Shown in pieces: positions 32,220-42,009 of a stretch of 64,000 nucleotides of DNA; position 1 is the stretch's first letter; each line of letters starts with the position of its first letter. Location: contig NC_091966.1 of the NCBI RefSeq assembly GCF_036711975.1, positions 32,495,501-32,559,500 on the forward strand, written 5' to 3'. The position numbers and the translations under genes were made by a program. Source of the stretch: Onthophagus taurus. Taxonomy: Eukaryota > Arthropoda > Insecta > Coleoptera > Scarabaeidae. The notes beneath the pieces were generated by a model. That model had not been told where the DNA came from and ran no database searches. It worked only from the letters and a program-made list of their open reading frames with translations.

Positions 32220-32925
32220 CAGGGTGCGGCAGAACAAATTAAGCGATTTTTAGGGCGAATACTCGACCTTTGGTGGTCCGAAACCAACTGCCGAAATGTG
32301 TATCAACTGTTTAGATAAAGCGCATTTTCACCTCACAGGGGCTGTGAATAAACAAAATTTTTGCTACTAGGCTGAGCATAACCCTAAAATTTTTCACGAA
32401 AGACTGCTAAATTTTTCTGAACTAACAGTGTGGGCTGCCGTATCACAATTTGGCGTCATAAGCCCATATTTTTTTGAGGAGGAAGACGTTACTGTGACCG
32501 TGAATTCGTCACGATATGTGACAATGTTACGAAGTTTCTTGCTGTCAAGAATGGAAGAAATTGTTGAGGAACAGGTGTTGGGGTACATGCGGTTCCAGAA
32601 ACAGAACTACAGCTTTCGCACCTCGAAATTCACTGACTTTGAGAGAAATTTTTCCCGGATCTCTGGTCTCCCTGGGGTGAATGTGAGGTGCACGGTCATC
32701 AGATTTGAGCATGCGTGACTTCCGTCTGTTAGAATATTTCAAAGAAAGGGTGTTTAAAGCTGTACAAACCTTCAGAGATCTTTTTCAATAGCGTGTTGCT
32801 GCTAATGGCCACCACCTTGAGGACATTATTTTTAACACGACATGATTCCTAAATTTTTTTTCTATATGCAGCCATTACTTTTTTATAACCCCACAAAACT
32901 ATTTAATCTGTTTTGCCGCACCCTC
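32220..32925 (+). mobile_element. 706-bp mariner-like element remnant
   Basis: CAGGGTGCGGCAGAACAAAT at the left and GAGGGTGCGGCAAAACAGAT from the right match over about 25 bases, with TA on both outer sides. A short, internally deleted transposase fills the interior. Confidence 0.75.
32400..32850 (+). pseudogene. mariner-like transposase pseudogene
   Basis: The plus strand reads VWAAVSQFGVISPYFFEEED, VTVNSSRYVTMLRSFL, a degraded FQ-DGATAHT region near 32590, FPGSLVSLG near 32660, and after a frameshift LSMRDFRLLEYFKERVFKAV (32704-32763), where the family has PDLTPCDFFLWGYLK. The catalytic residues are mostly lost and the N-terminus is deleted. Confidence 0.8.
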
Positions 32926-32929
32926 TACA

Positions 32930-34720
32930 AGAAGCTTGCAAACAAATTGCGATAAATTTCGACTTTATTTGATGATTCTGAATAAAAAAATTAAGTTGTA
33001 TTTTGGGAACAATCTGAACATATCAAATTTGGATGTCCATAACAAATAAATCACCATGAAGCATCTTAATGGTGTTATGCTTTGTTTATTGTAAAATACA
33101 AACAGAAATTTTGACTGTGTTGGCAATAATACACGAATTTTCACTTTATTTTCAATTTCTTATTATATTAATTCCATTAAATTACAAGAACAAAAAGTTT
33201 TATATGTTCGATTTTTTTTAGACGATTCCAAAAATTAATCCAAATTTGGATGTGTCCGACTGGAGATTGCTTTGGAAAAATATTTTTTATATTGGACCAT
33301 GTTTAAGTGCGCTATTCATAATCAGTATTTTGGAAGAGCAAAATAGAGAAATATGTTCATGTCAATATTCGAATAGACTAAATAGAATATAAACAATCAT
33401 ATTGTGTGGGAGATAATGGTATTTTAGTATCCATACTTCATTTTTCATTGAAGATTTCTTTTGGTGTTCTAAAAACCAAAAGAAATGTAGTAGGAACCAA
33501 TAGATGATATGTTTTAAAAAGCTACGTCTTTGGTCTTTATGCAATTTTTAACACTTTGACTTCTATAAACAATACATTATTTAACAGTAAAAATTCCGTT
33601 CCTTTCAACCTGTTTTTGCAGCATATTTACACTGTTTGTGTATTCGTCGTCGTCGCGTTTCTCATTTTTTTATAATATATTATAAGAAATGATATCAGTC
33701 TCTATCACCACTGTTGCGTCAATAAGAAGTTAATTTATTTCCATACTAATAACACAAGATTGAATAAATTAGAGAATTGATCATTTTAGAGAATTGGTAC
33801 CAAAGAATGCAAAATTGCAATGTAAGAAAAATAAGATAACGAACTTTATCATTGCTAATATGGTTATATCGCACTCTCATCCCAGGCTTTTGTTGTGAAT
33901 TCTTATTTTTAATAGTTCAAATAGGATTTTCATTCTACTTTTTCTGCAATATAGTATATATGGCTTTTGAAATTATCTTTATTAGTTAATATTTTGGTTG
34001 ATTTCAAGTACAGAGTAGGAAAACTAATTGGATCATGCTGTATAATGCTTCGTAACTTTGATAATTGACTTAAAATTGAGTCAACGTATGTTTCGAAATT
34101 TGCTAAACAGTTATGCCAGAAGACTTTTGTTTGTAACCGAACATTGGTTAGATGAGTAATTTGGCTTTGTACGTGATTAAATTCTTGCCAAAATAATTAA
34201 CGTACGCAGCCAAAGGTCGGTGGCGCACCTGTTAGTATTGTTTATTTAGTGGAACACCGATTGCATTTTACTGATTTACGATATTTATATAAGTTAAAAT
34301 GGATTCAATGTGCGTTTGAACGTGTTAAATCAAACGGATATATTTCGAATAAATTAAAACATAAATTAAAATGTGTGTTATTCGGATGCGGATTTAAATG
34401 ACGCATTAACACTCATCGGGTTCGATAGTTTAATCGGAGTTATAAAGTAATTATTGGACGAATACATTTATAAAGTGAGTTTAAGAGAATTTATTAATGG
34501 ATTAGTTTTAACCACAAATCGATTTAAAAGTTTTCCAAACTCTTTATATATGTCAATGTAAATTATTTGAAATAGGTAGTATATGTAGTTTTGTGTAGTT
34601 AATACGTTCTTCATTTACACAATTGAAACTGATTAATGCGTTCGATATAAGGCAATCCTCGCTAAACTAACAATAAATGTCAACGGTAGCCGTTTGACGT
34701 CAATTGGAAATATAAATATT
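32930..34720. other. AT-rich DNA, no gene seen
   Basis: No coherent frame or repeat pair was recognised. Probably intronic or intergenic. Confidence 0.4.
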
Positions 34721-34723
34721 ATT

Positions 34724-34815
34724 ATGAATCAGAACGGGAATGAATTATTTACCCGCAGAGGCTGGCGGAGGCCTGCGGGTGTCGAAATGCGGTAAAAACG
34801 TCCGGCGCGCGATCG
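34724..34815 (+). other. GC-rich island with short ATG frame and donor-like site
   Basis: The island (cgcagaggctggcggaggcc, then gtccggcgcgcgatcgcc) stands out from AT-rich flanks. An ATG at 34724 opens MNQNGNELFTRRGWRRPAGV and runs to a possible donor G|GTAAAA at 34792, in phase 2, which does not fit the candidate exons further on. It may be a promoter/leader region or a conserved regulatory island. Confidence 0.3.
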
Positions 34816-34829
34816 CCACATAACGATTA

Positions 34830-37800
34830 AAAACAGTGCATAGAAAAAAACATGTACAATAATAAAAAAATTTACAACAATAATAACAAGAAGAAAATGT
34901 CTAACGACGTTACAGCGACATTTTTGCAAGTTTGTAGAGTGTGTACACGAGGAGCCACGAGACTTTTCTTTCGCTAAAAATAACTCAAGCTAAAAGCCAC
35001 CACTAGCCATTATCACCGTAATTAAATCTTGTGACGGCAATTTTAATGTGCAGTTTGAGCTATATTTAAACGGTACGTGGTTTAAACAATGCGACGCGAC
35101 AGTCTATATTTATAAATTGACACACCTTTAAATTTTTTTCTTGTCACATAAAATGATAATTTTGGTATTTTTTTATCATTTGAATCCTTATCTAGGTCTA
35201 TTTAATTAAGTAGTAGAATAATATAATATCAATTTGTGAAATTTTTGATATGAATACTTGTTGAGTAGTTAAATTTACCAGATACTAAATATTTGTCATC
35301 TTGTGAACTTCTTCGGTTGGTGATTTTACTCAGATTTTATTTATTTATGACTGTTAATTAAGCAGCTGGAGCTATGTTTTGTTGTGATTCTATGTCTCTT
35401 TGAGCTGTGCTAAAGAAAATAAATGGACATAAGTTTACGTCATTTACAGAAATTGAGCGGTATAAAATCTTAATTAAGGCTATTTTCAAAGATAGAAATG
35501 AAGGAAGATTCTGGAATTGAAGAAAGTAGTATTTAATAATAGCAATTTTTAAAGTTGGTGTGTTTTATTTTATTTTGCAACGTAACAGTAAAATAATACA
35601 ACCCAATGAATACAAAAAATTCGCAATAATTAAAAATAAACTTAATTAGAAAAAGCAGTTTACGATTAACGCATTTCTTATCGCTGTGCCGATAAATGGA
35701 AAATGTTGTTCATTGACATGTATGTTTGGTTGCAAATGTTATGGAGCGGTGATTGTTAGCAATGTTGGTACATTTTTTACGTTATTCTATGTTCCTTAAT
35801 TACAGGTACTGTAACCACATTTACCAATATTCGGGGTTTACTTCTGTTTGAAAGTTAACGCTTAAGGCAATTGGAAACAAATTTCTTATAAATATACATG
35901 GATTTTTTATCCAAACTATATCTACAGCATGTGCATCATAAATAGTACTCGACATAAAATTGCAGAAAAATGGAAAGAATATCAAGAAAATTTAGATACC
36001 AAATTTTTTCATGTCTATCTATTATACAGGCCAGATAAAATTAGACAGATGATGCAAAACATGACATAATAATGAGAATCGAACAACACGCTCTAGAACT
36101 AAAAGGAAAAATAAACTAGGGATCCCAAATGATGAAGAATATTATGAATATACTAAAATTAGAAGAAAATAGAGAATTTGAAAAGGCGCAATAAAAGGAA
36201 TGCTCAAGAGGAAAGAGATCTGGAGTTCACTCTATTACAACTGAAAATTATTCCTGATCTAAAATTTGATGAAAATTTAGAGGAAACCAAGACAAATTAC
36301 ATCCTTAACATTATTAAATTAATTTCGTACTTAAAACATGAAAATTAAGTTTACTTTCTAAGATTAACATTATAAGAGTATAGAATGGCATGAAATGATG
36401 TTACTCAAGGGTCAAGGGCAACATCGAAGATTTTAAAGAGAAATTTTGTACGGAAGACCAGAATCTTATACAACAAACAACCGATTGCGATAATCAGTGC
36501 ATAATCATCACAACGAAATCCGATACATTTCATTACCATCGTAATAAATACAATAATAAGAATATATTGTATCTATAACAATAACTACAGTTACAACTTA
36601 TCGTAACTAATATGATAACAATAAATTTTAAGAAAGTTGGTTACCTCATAGCATTTTTTCCGTGATTAAGTTAACACGTCAATGGATCAATTATTAAAAC
36701 AACGAATATTTGAAAGGTTATGCTTTTTTTAAATTACAAATCACAGTACTTATGAAGAAAACAGAATACGAGAAGCTGTTTAGACTCAAAAAGTTTTGAA
36801 TTGAAGAAATATTGTGTACCGTACAATAATGGAACTATTTACCAAATTATTGTTATTATCAACATTAATGCTATTGTGACAACGAATATTTAATAAATAT
36901 GCAGAATTTTCTGGACATTATTTCGACATTTTCGTTTAGATTCTGTTGGTAAAAGGAGAAACAAACATTAATTTAAATAATTCTCAATTTTTCTAGAATT
37001 TTAATTTTGATGTTTAATGAAACAAAATCGGGCAGAAAGGCTACGGTCGATAGCCTTTTTGGGCCAACGTTACTCACAAATTTAAAAATTTTTCCAAAAT
37101 TGGTCAAATTAGTAGGGCTATTAAAGAAAGCAACGTTATCATCTCGTTACAATAAACGTTAACAATGTCTTCTACAACAATTTCTTAATATTAAAAGTTG
37201 TCGTAAATACCATTGTCGTTGTTGAAAAGTCCCTCGTAGTCAAAAAGTCTTTCTTTTTTAGCTGTGAATTTCCCTGCTGTAATTCGACATATTCTGCGAT
37301 AAAATGTCAGGCTTTTTTACTGATAACTCACTGTTCAAAAATGTTTTCTCGTCAAAACTGTGGAAAGTCTTTTGTTTCTCTCTTAATCTGATCTGCCTAT
37401 CTTCTTCTGTATTTATATTCGCTTTAACTTGCTGATGTTTAAGTTTTGTAGACTATTGCTAGGGACTTAATCTTATTAATTAGTCAGTCCTGCAGTACCA
37501 AACATCCTGTAACAGTTTATTTTTTCCTTTATAGAAATAATTGTTATATTTCTCTTTAGTTCCTTCTCGACCCTACCAAACATTTTTTGACAGACAGAAA
37601 AGTGTGGCCAAACATTGGTAAATGTATAGTTATATTTTCGGTGGGAGTAGAGAATGATTTTTTTGCGAAAAAAATCTGTCGGCGCATAGAGAACTATGTT
37701 GTTCTTGTATTGTCATAGCGATTAGTTCCACCACATTGACCTTTGCAGTAGAAAGAAAGTTTACAAGGTCTTAGTAACTAATATGCTCCCTAAGAAAGCT

Positions 37801-37930
37801 GAATAGAACATGCCATTTAACAAAAGGTTTCATTATTTTTTATTTTAAACAAGTTTATAAAAATTGTGACACCTTGGTGTAAAACCCAAAAACTATATAT
37901 GGCTTAATTTCCGAATTGAAATCAGAATTA
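34830..37930. other. AT-rich DNA, no gene seen
   Basis: Scattered short frames only. Around 35960-36340 a plus-strand scrap (AEKWKEYQENLD) resembles decayed retroelement sequence, but I cannot place it. Confidence 0.35.
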
Positions 37931-37942
37931 ATTTATTGCATT

Positions 37943-38574
37943 GATGGCTTTAAGTGAAGAAATGGTGCTAAAAGCTGTGGAAGAAAATTTTGGTATCAGT
38001 ATAAAGTTGCCGTTGATATTGTACACCTACAAAATTACAGTTTTGCCATGCAAAACGACACAAAGAAATATTTGGATGGACATTCTTTTGGATTGGTTTA
38101 TAACCCCTTATGGCGTCTACGGAAATCTGTGCGGCAAAAGTAGTTACACTTCTACAAAATTGATTCTAAAAAATTGTTTATGTGAGTCTTGCACGACGAT
38201 GCTCTACACCACTATAATTATCAAATTTGGCAGTACCCAAGCAAAAGTTCTCTGAAAGGCGAATAGAACTGATACACACTTGATTGCTTCGTACCTTTTC
38301 TCTGACGAATATGAAAGATATAATAGGGCAAAAATATCAATATTTCAGAAAAATCGACAAGAAGTATTACATAAATGAAAATAAGATATTATGGAAACAA
38401 TCACCTGTCTGTTTTCCCAAACAATTTTCTGGCAGCATGTCTCTTATCTGCAGTACTTTACTTGTTATGTACAACTTGATAGTAGGTACTTGGCATGCCG
38501 GCGGTATGACAAAACATAAGGTGTTTGCAGAACAGGTATTGCGATACATAATTGACAAACTATGCCAACATTGA
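37943..38574 (+). pseudogene. unrecognised decayed coding-like stretch
   Basis: Two successive plus-strand frames (37943-38255 and 38284-38574) have coding-like composition. The first starts ALSEEMVLKAVEENFGISI and includes NIWMDILLDWFITPYGVYGN. The second contains LWKQSPVCFPKQFSG. They are in different frames and lack splice signals that would join them. I do not recognise the protein. A broken retrocopy or chance are both possible. Confidence 0.25.
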
Positions 38575-38579
38575 TGTAC

Positions 38580-39955
38580 ATACCTAATCGTTAATGTTAT
38601 ATGCAATATTTTAACACCATCAACACACCGTAACATTGGAAAGGTTCTCTCATCACAAAGGGCAATTGTGAATAATCATTAAGGTTGATACTTTGGGAAA
38701 TGAGGGACGCATTCGAAATAAAAGAGAATCAAACCGTTGAAGATTACTTTATTGGTGTTACATGTTTCGACGAAAAGATTGCTCTTCTTTAGCACTGACC
38801 TTGTCAGTCTGTCCTCCGACCTGTTTGTATTCACATATGTATTTTTAATACTTTAATAATTTTTGACTTATTTATTTTGCCTATCTCCACCGGATTTAAT
38901 ATTTTAATTTTCTGAGATAATTTTAATTTTTGAGAATGTATTTTTTTATTAACTACTTTTTACCGTTCTGGCTCTGTGGTGTATAGTACATCGACTATAT
39001 TCAAAAAAGTGTTATAATTAACGTCGCGCTTGAACAAGAACAACCTTTTGTTAGAAACATATGTAGCACCGATCCCCTGAAATAAAGCAATTTTCATCGT
39101 TTTTATTCTCTTTTATTTCGAATTTCCAACAATGAACCTGGATGAAACATTTGTCTAGTTCTGCGCATGGCATTGGTTTGTGTATATCACAAATGCGCTC
39201 GTTTGTAGTGCTGATATTCAGAATATATTTGCGTTTCTTATTAGTTATTGCTGGAAGCATGCAAGCCAGCGTGAACCCTATTGAATATTCATTATAAAAT
39301 TGTTTCAAGAGGGAATAATGCAACGTGTATTTTCAGTTAATGAACCAATAAATTTTGAGCAAACTAAATTTTGTAATGATGTTATTGACAAAAACAACGT
39401 CAAAAATGTACTAAGCAACGAAAAGTGTATCCAAACGAAATATCAAAGAAAAGCACCAAGAAGTTGTGCCACAAATCCGTTCCTTAATTATGTCTTTAAT
39501 GTATAAATATCATTTATAAATATCATCAGTGTTATATTTGGTTTAATTCAGTGATTGTTTATTTTGACAATTAACCTATTTATTAGCATAGCTTATATCG
39601 ATGTAAGGTGAAGACGTTTTAGTTATTTACTTAATAGACTAATCTTAATCAAAGCTATTGGGTCGCTTGCCAATTTTCGAAGGAGTTTTATTTAATTTAT
39701 TTTATCAATAATTACAGATGTTGTTTCAATTCAACGAAGCGTTATATTAAAATCTATTTGTTTTCAATTCCTAATATGCCTTCATTAAGTTAAACATTTT
39801 TTCTTATTGTTAGTAATTCATCACTCTCATTAAAAATATTTTTTTTTATATATCAGGTAAGTTTTATTTTTAAACTTTCCTAAACCAGGAAACGATTTTA
39901 ATCTCTTCACGCGAACGCATTCAATTTGAAATTCACACTTCTCTCACCAACTTAG
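38580..39955. other. AT-rich DNA with minor repeat-like scraps
   Basis: catgtttcgacgaaaagatt near 38760 resembles 3' parts of insect retroelements. No gene is supported. The open frame at 39323-39051 (minus) is discussed under rejected items. Confidence 0.35.
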
Positions 39956-39961
39956 TTGCCG

Positions 39962-39997
39962 TCAGTTCGTTCAGGTTTCATCGATCGACGTGTCGTG
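39962..39997 (+). promoter_or_regulatory. TATA-less core promoter: initiator plus DPE
   Basis: TCAGTTCG puts the +1 A at 39964. The downstream promoter element TGTCGTG starts at 39991, exactly +28, and fits the arthropod consensus at every position. CGATCGACG just before it resembles the MTE/bridge region. A leader would run to about 40038 with a possible donor AAAG|GTAACC. The spacing makes chance unlikely, but no coding exon follows nearby. Confidence 0.55.
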
Positions 39998-40039
39998 TTC
40001 AGACCAGCATCCCCTAGCATATAGCAAAAAGGTCAAAGG

Positions 40040-41425
40040 TAACCGCTCCGGTCGTATGGATAACAATTCGCCATAAGATACAATCCGCATGTTATTGTAA
40101 TACAATTTTTTTTTATCAATGCATTTATACAATGTCACAGAATTACTATTAAATTATCACGAAGGATTCATAAATTTTAAATCAACAATATAAATTAAAA
40201 TCAGGTATAAGCGATTAAATAAACCCAAATAAAGTTTTTAATTGTATGAGAAATTTTCTGATTATATTTTATGTGCGGAATGAAGAGTATTATTTACTAG
40301 TTATTTTATAAAATAAATATGGGGTAATTCTGTTAAACCTGATGGTCCGATTCGATAAGGAATAAAGGGGAGCGCGTGAGAGATAAGTGTCTGCATGCAA
40401 CCAGTCGCAACCGGTACATTTAATTTCCACCGGTTCAAGTGGCCGATCTCCTACTACGATAACAGTCATGCAACTTCTTTTTTCTCTCTTCCCTTTACAT
40501 TTCTGTGTACTATTGAGTGTTTTAACTCTTTGAGACAACGACTGCGTACGTTTTTCCTACACGGTTCGTTGTTTTTGTTGATGATATTGGGAACGAGGAC
40601 GGATTACAAACGCAACATAATGAATATTGAATAGGATTTTCCTTTCTGTTTAGTCGCGTGATTACGATTTAAACAGAATAGAAAAATAAGGATTTATAGG
40701 AGTATTTTATCTTTTATTGATTTAATACTTATTACATAGTACGTTTAGAAAGATCGTTAATTAGGTTCATTTTATACGTTGACATTTACGTTTGTTGCCG
40801 AGAGATCGTAAACTGAAGATAGTAATTTTAATAGTGCCGCCCGTAACCTTTAGCAAACGTACTACTATAACGCTGAGTTTATGGGATCGCGATATTCTAA
40901 GGAAAGTCATATCCTGGCAAAAAGAGGGCAAAGATTTCTCGCCTCGACGACGTTTATTGTTCGTCGTAGTTCTAATGACTACGGTTAAAACCTCTTAAAT
41001 CTCGATGGTTTCGGTCTCCCGATTAAAAAGACTTTTTTTTGAGTACTTCATTTCAAATATTTTTCTAGTAAATCTTCGAGGACGTTTCGTGGACTTTAGA
41101 GCTTCTTGTATTTTTAGATATTTGGTTAGTCTTGGTCGGTTTACACATTGGCACAATGTGCAGTAAAAGTCTTATTTTTATTTCTTTTATGTTGCGTTTT
41201 ACGCCGGCATTAGCAATAAAATGTTTTTCGATTTTATCGTTTTAGCTTTGTTTTCTCTTTATTATTGGTACCAGTTTGTGTACTATGTTACGTTTGTTTT
41301 TATGATTTACATCAATAATCTATTTTTATTTTTAACGAAATTAAATCATTTTCTACATAATTGACCTTTATTTGAATACTAACAATAAATTAATACATAA
41401 TAATTGAATTTTTTGTTATTTATTT
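40040..41425. other. non-coding region with GC-richer islands
   Basis: An island at 40365-40620 contains two Grainyhead-like sites (gcaaccggtaca and caccggttcaag, about 20 bases apart). Another lies at 40790-41000 with tcgcctcgacgacg and gttcgtcgtag blocks. No coherent coding frame was found. Likely regulatory DNA. Confidence 0.35.
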
Positions 41426-41429
41426 TTCA

Positions 41430-41435
41430 TTTATT
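41430..41435 (-). terminator. poly(A) signal of the PBAN/hugin gene
   Basis: AATAAA on the minus strand, about 23 bases after the stop codon at 41458. A second signal lies slightly further on. Confidence 0.5.
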
Positions 41436-41457
41436 TTTTAATCTTCTTTACCTCAAT

Positions 41458-41892
41458 TCATCCCAATCTGGGTGAAAATGGTGGTGAATTTGGTGCTAAA
41501 ACTTCTCTTATCAATTCAGCTCCCCCGTCGTAAAATTTATCCATACCAGGAGCGTTCACGAATTCTTCTCCGGATTCTCTTCCAAGTCTTGGAATGTACA
41601 TGTTTGATTTATTATTGTTTCTACCATCTCGTTTTCCTTCGTTGATTATGCAACTTCGAACCAAATCCCAAGGAATTGCTTTGATGTACTCTTCCAAATC
41701 TTCGCAACTTGGTCCAATATTTAACATCTCACTTCTGAAGGGATTTCTTTTATTTCGGCCCATTCTCGGCCCGAACCAAAGACTTCCAGGGGATGATTTT
41801 CTTTTAGCCAAATCGTCGCGGTGTTCCGCTGGGGTTAAACCCAACGTACAAGCGATGAACAGTAGACAAGCTATAGCCGTGATGTGTTCCAT
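41458..41892 (-). CDS. Pban: pyrokinin/PBAN (hugin) neuropeptide precursor
   Basis: An intronless frame of 144 residues. The frame is open for 36 codons further upstream, but ATG 41892 is chosen because it begins a textbook signal peptide (ITAIACLLFIACTLGLTPA) just after the promoter. Three amidated FXPRL-type peptides are visible: SSPGSLWFGPRM-GR at residues 33-46 (tryptopyrokinin/diapause-hormone type), a peptide ending NMYIPRL-GR (97-105) and a final SPPFSPRL-G at residues 136-144, whose amidation Gly is followed directly by the stop codon. Processing sites include KRK at 30-32, NKR at 47-49 and GKR at 86-88. The spacer at 60-85 has two cysteines. No PRV-amide periviscerokinin is present, which argues against a CAPA precursor. 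Known members act as secreted neurohormones on GPCRs, in pheromone synthesis, diapause, feeding or muscle activity. The Met in WFGPRM replaces the usual Leu. Confidence 0.93.
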   Translation of the reverse strand: MEHITAIACLLFIACTLGLTPAEHRDDLAKRKSSPGSLWFGPRMGRNKRNPFRSEMLNIGPSCEDLEEYIKAIPWDLVRSCIINEGKRDGRNNNKSNMYIPRLGRESGEEFVNAPGMDKFYDGGAELIREVLAPNSPPFSPRLG

Positions 41893-41897
41893 TGTAC

Positions 41898-41936
41898 AAC
41901 TGATGTTTGTCGACCGGGAGGGTGTTAGTTTATATA
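41898..41936 (-). promoter_or_regulatory. TATA box and initiator of the PBAN/hugin gene
   Basis: On the minus strand TATATAAA (41936-41929) is followed about 30 bases later by ATCAGTTG, a canonical arthropod initiator with +1 at 41901. The leader before ATG 41892 would then be only 9 bases, which also excludes the upstream in-frame ATG from the transcript. Confidence 0.55.
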
Positions 41937-42009
41937 GGAAAAGACTGACGATGGGGGTTCTTGCAATAACAACGGATTCGATCAGAGAATTGGAAATCAA
42001 GAACTAATC

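Noticed and set aside
39051-39323. Minus-strand frame with cysteines (ICDIHKPMPCAELDKCFIQV) as an odorant-binding protein exon
   Set aside because: The cysteine spacing (7, 5, 5) does not fit the C4-C5-x8-C6 pattern, there is no signal peptide exon nearby, and the rest of the domain is absent.
41893-42000. N-terminal extension of the PBAN precursor to an upstream ATG
   Set aside because: The extension lies across the TATA box and initiator, and would bury the signal peptide.
41594-42007. Plus-strand 137-residue open frame
   Set aside because: It is the antisense shadow of the PBAN/hugin precursor, whose signal peptide, amidation motifs and core promoter lie on the minus strand.
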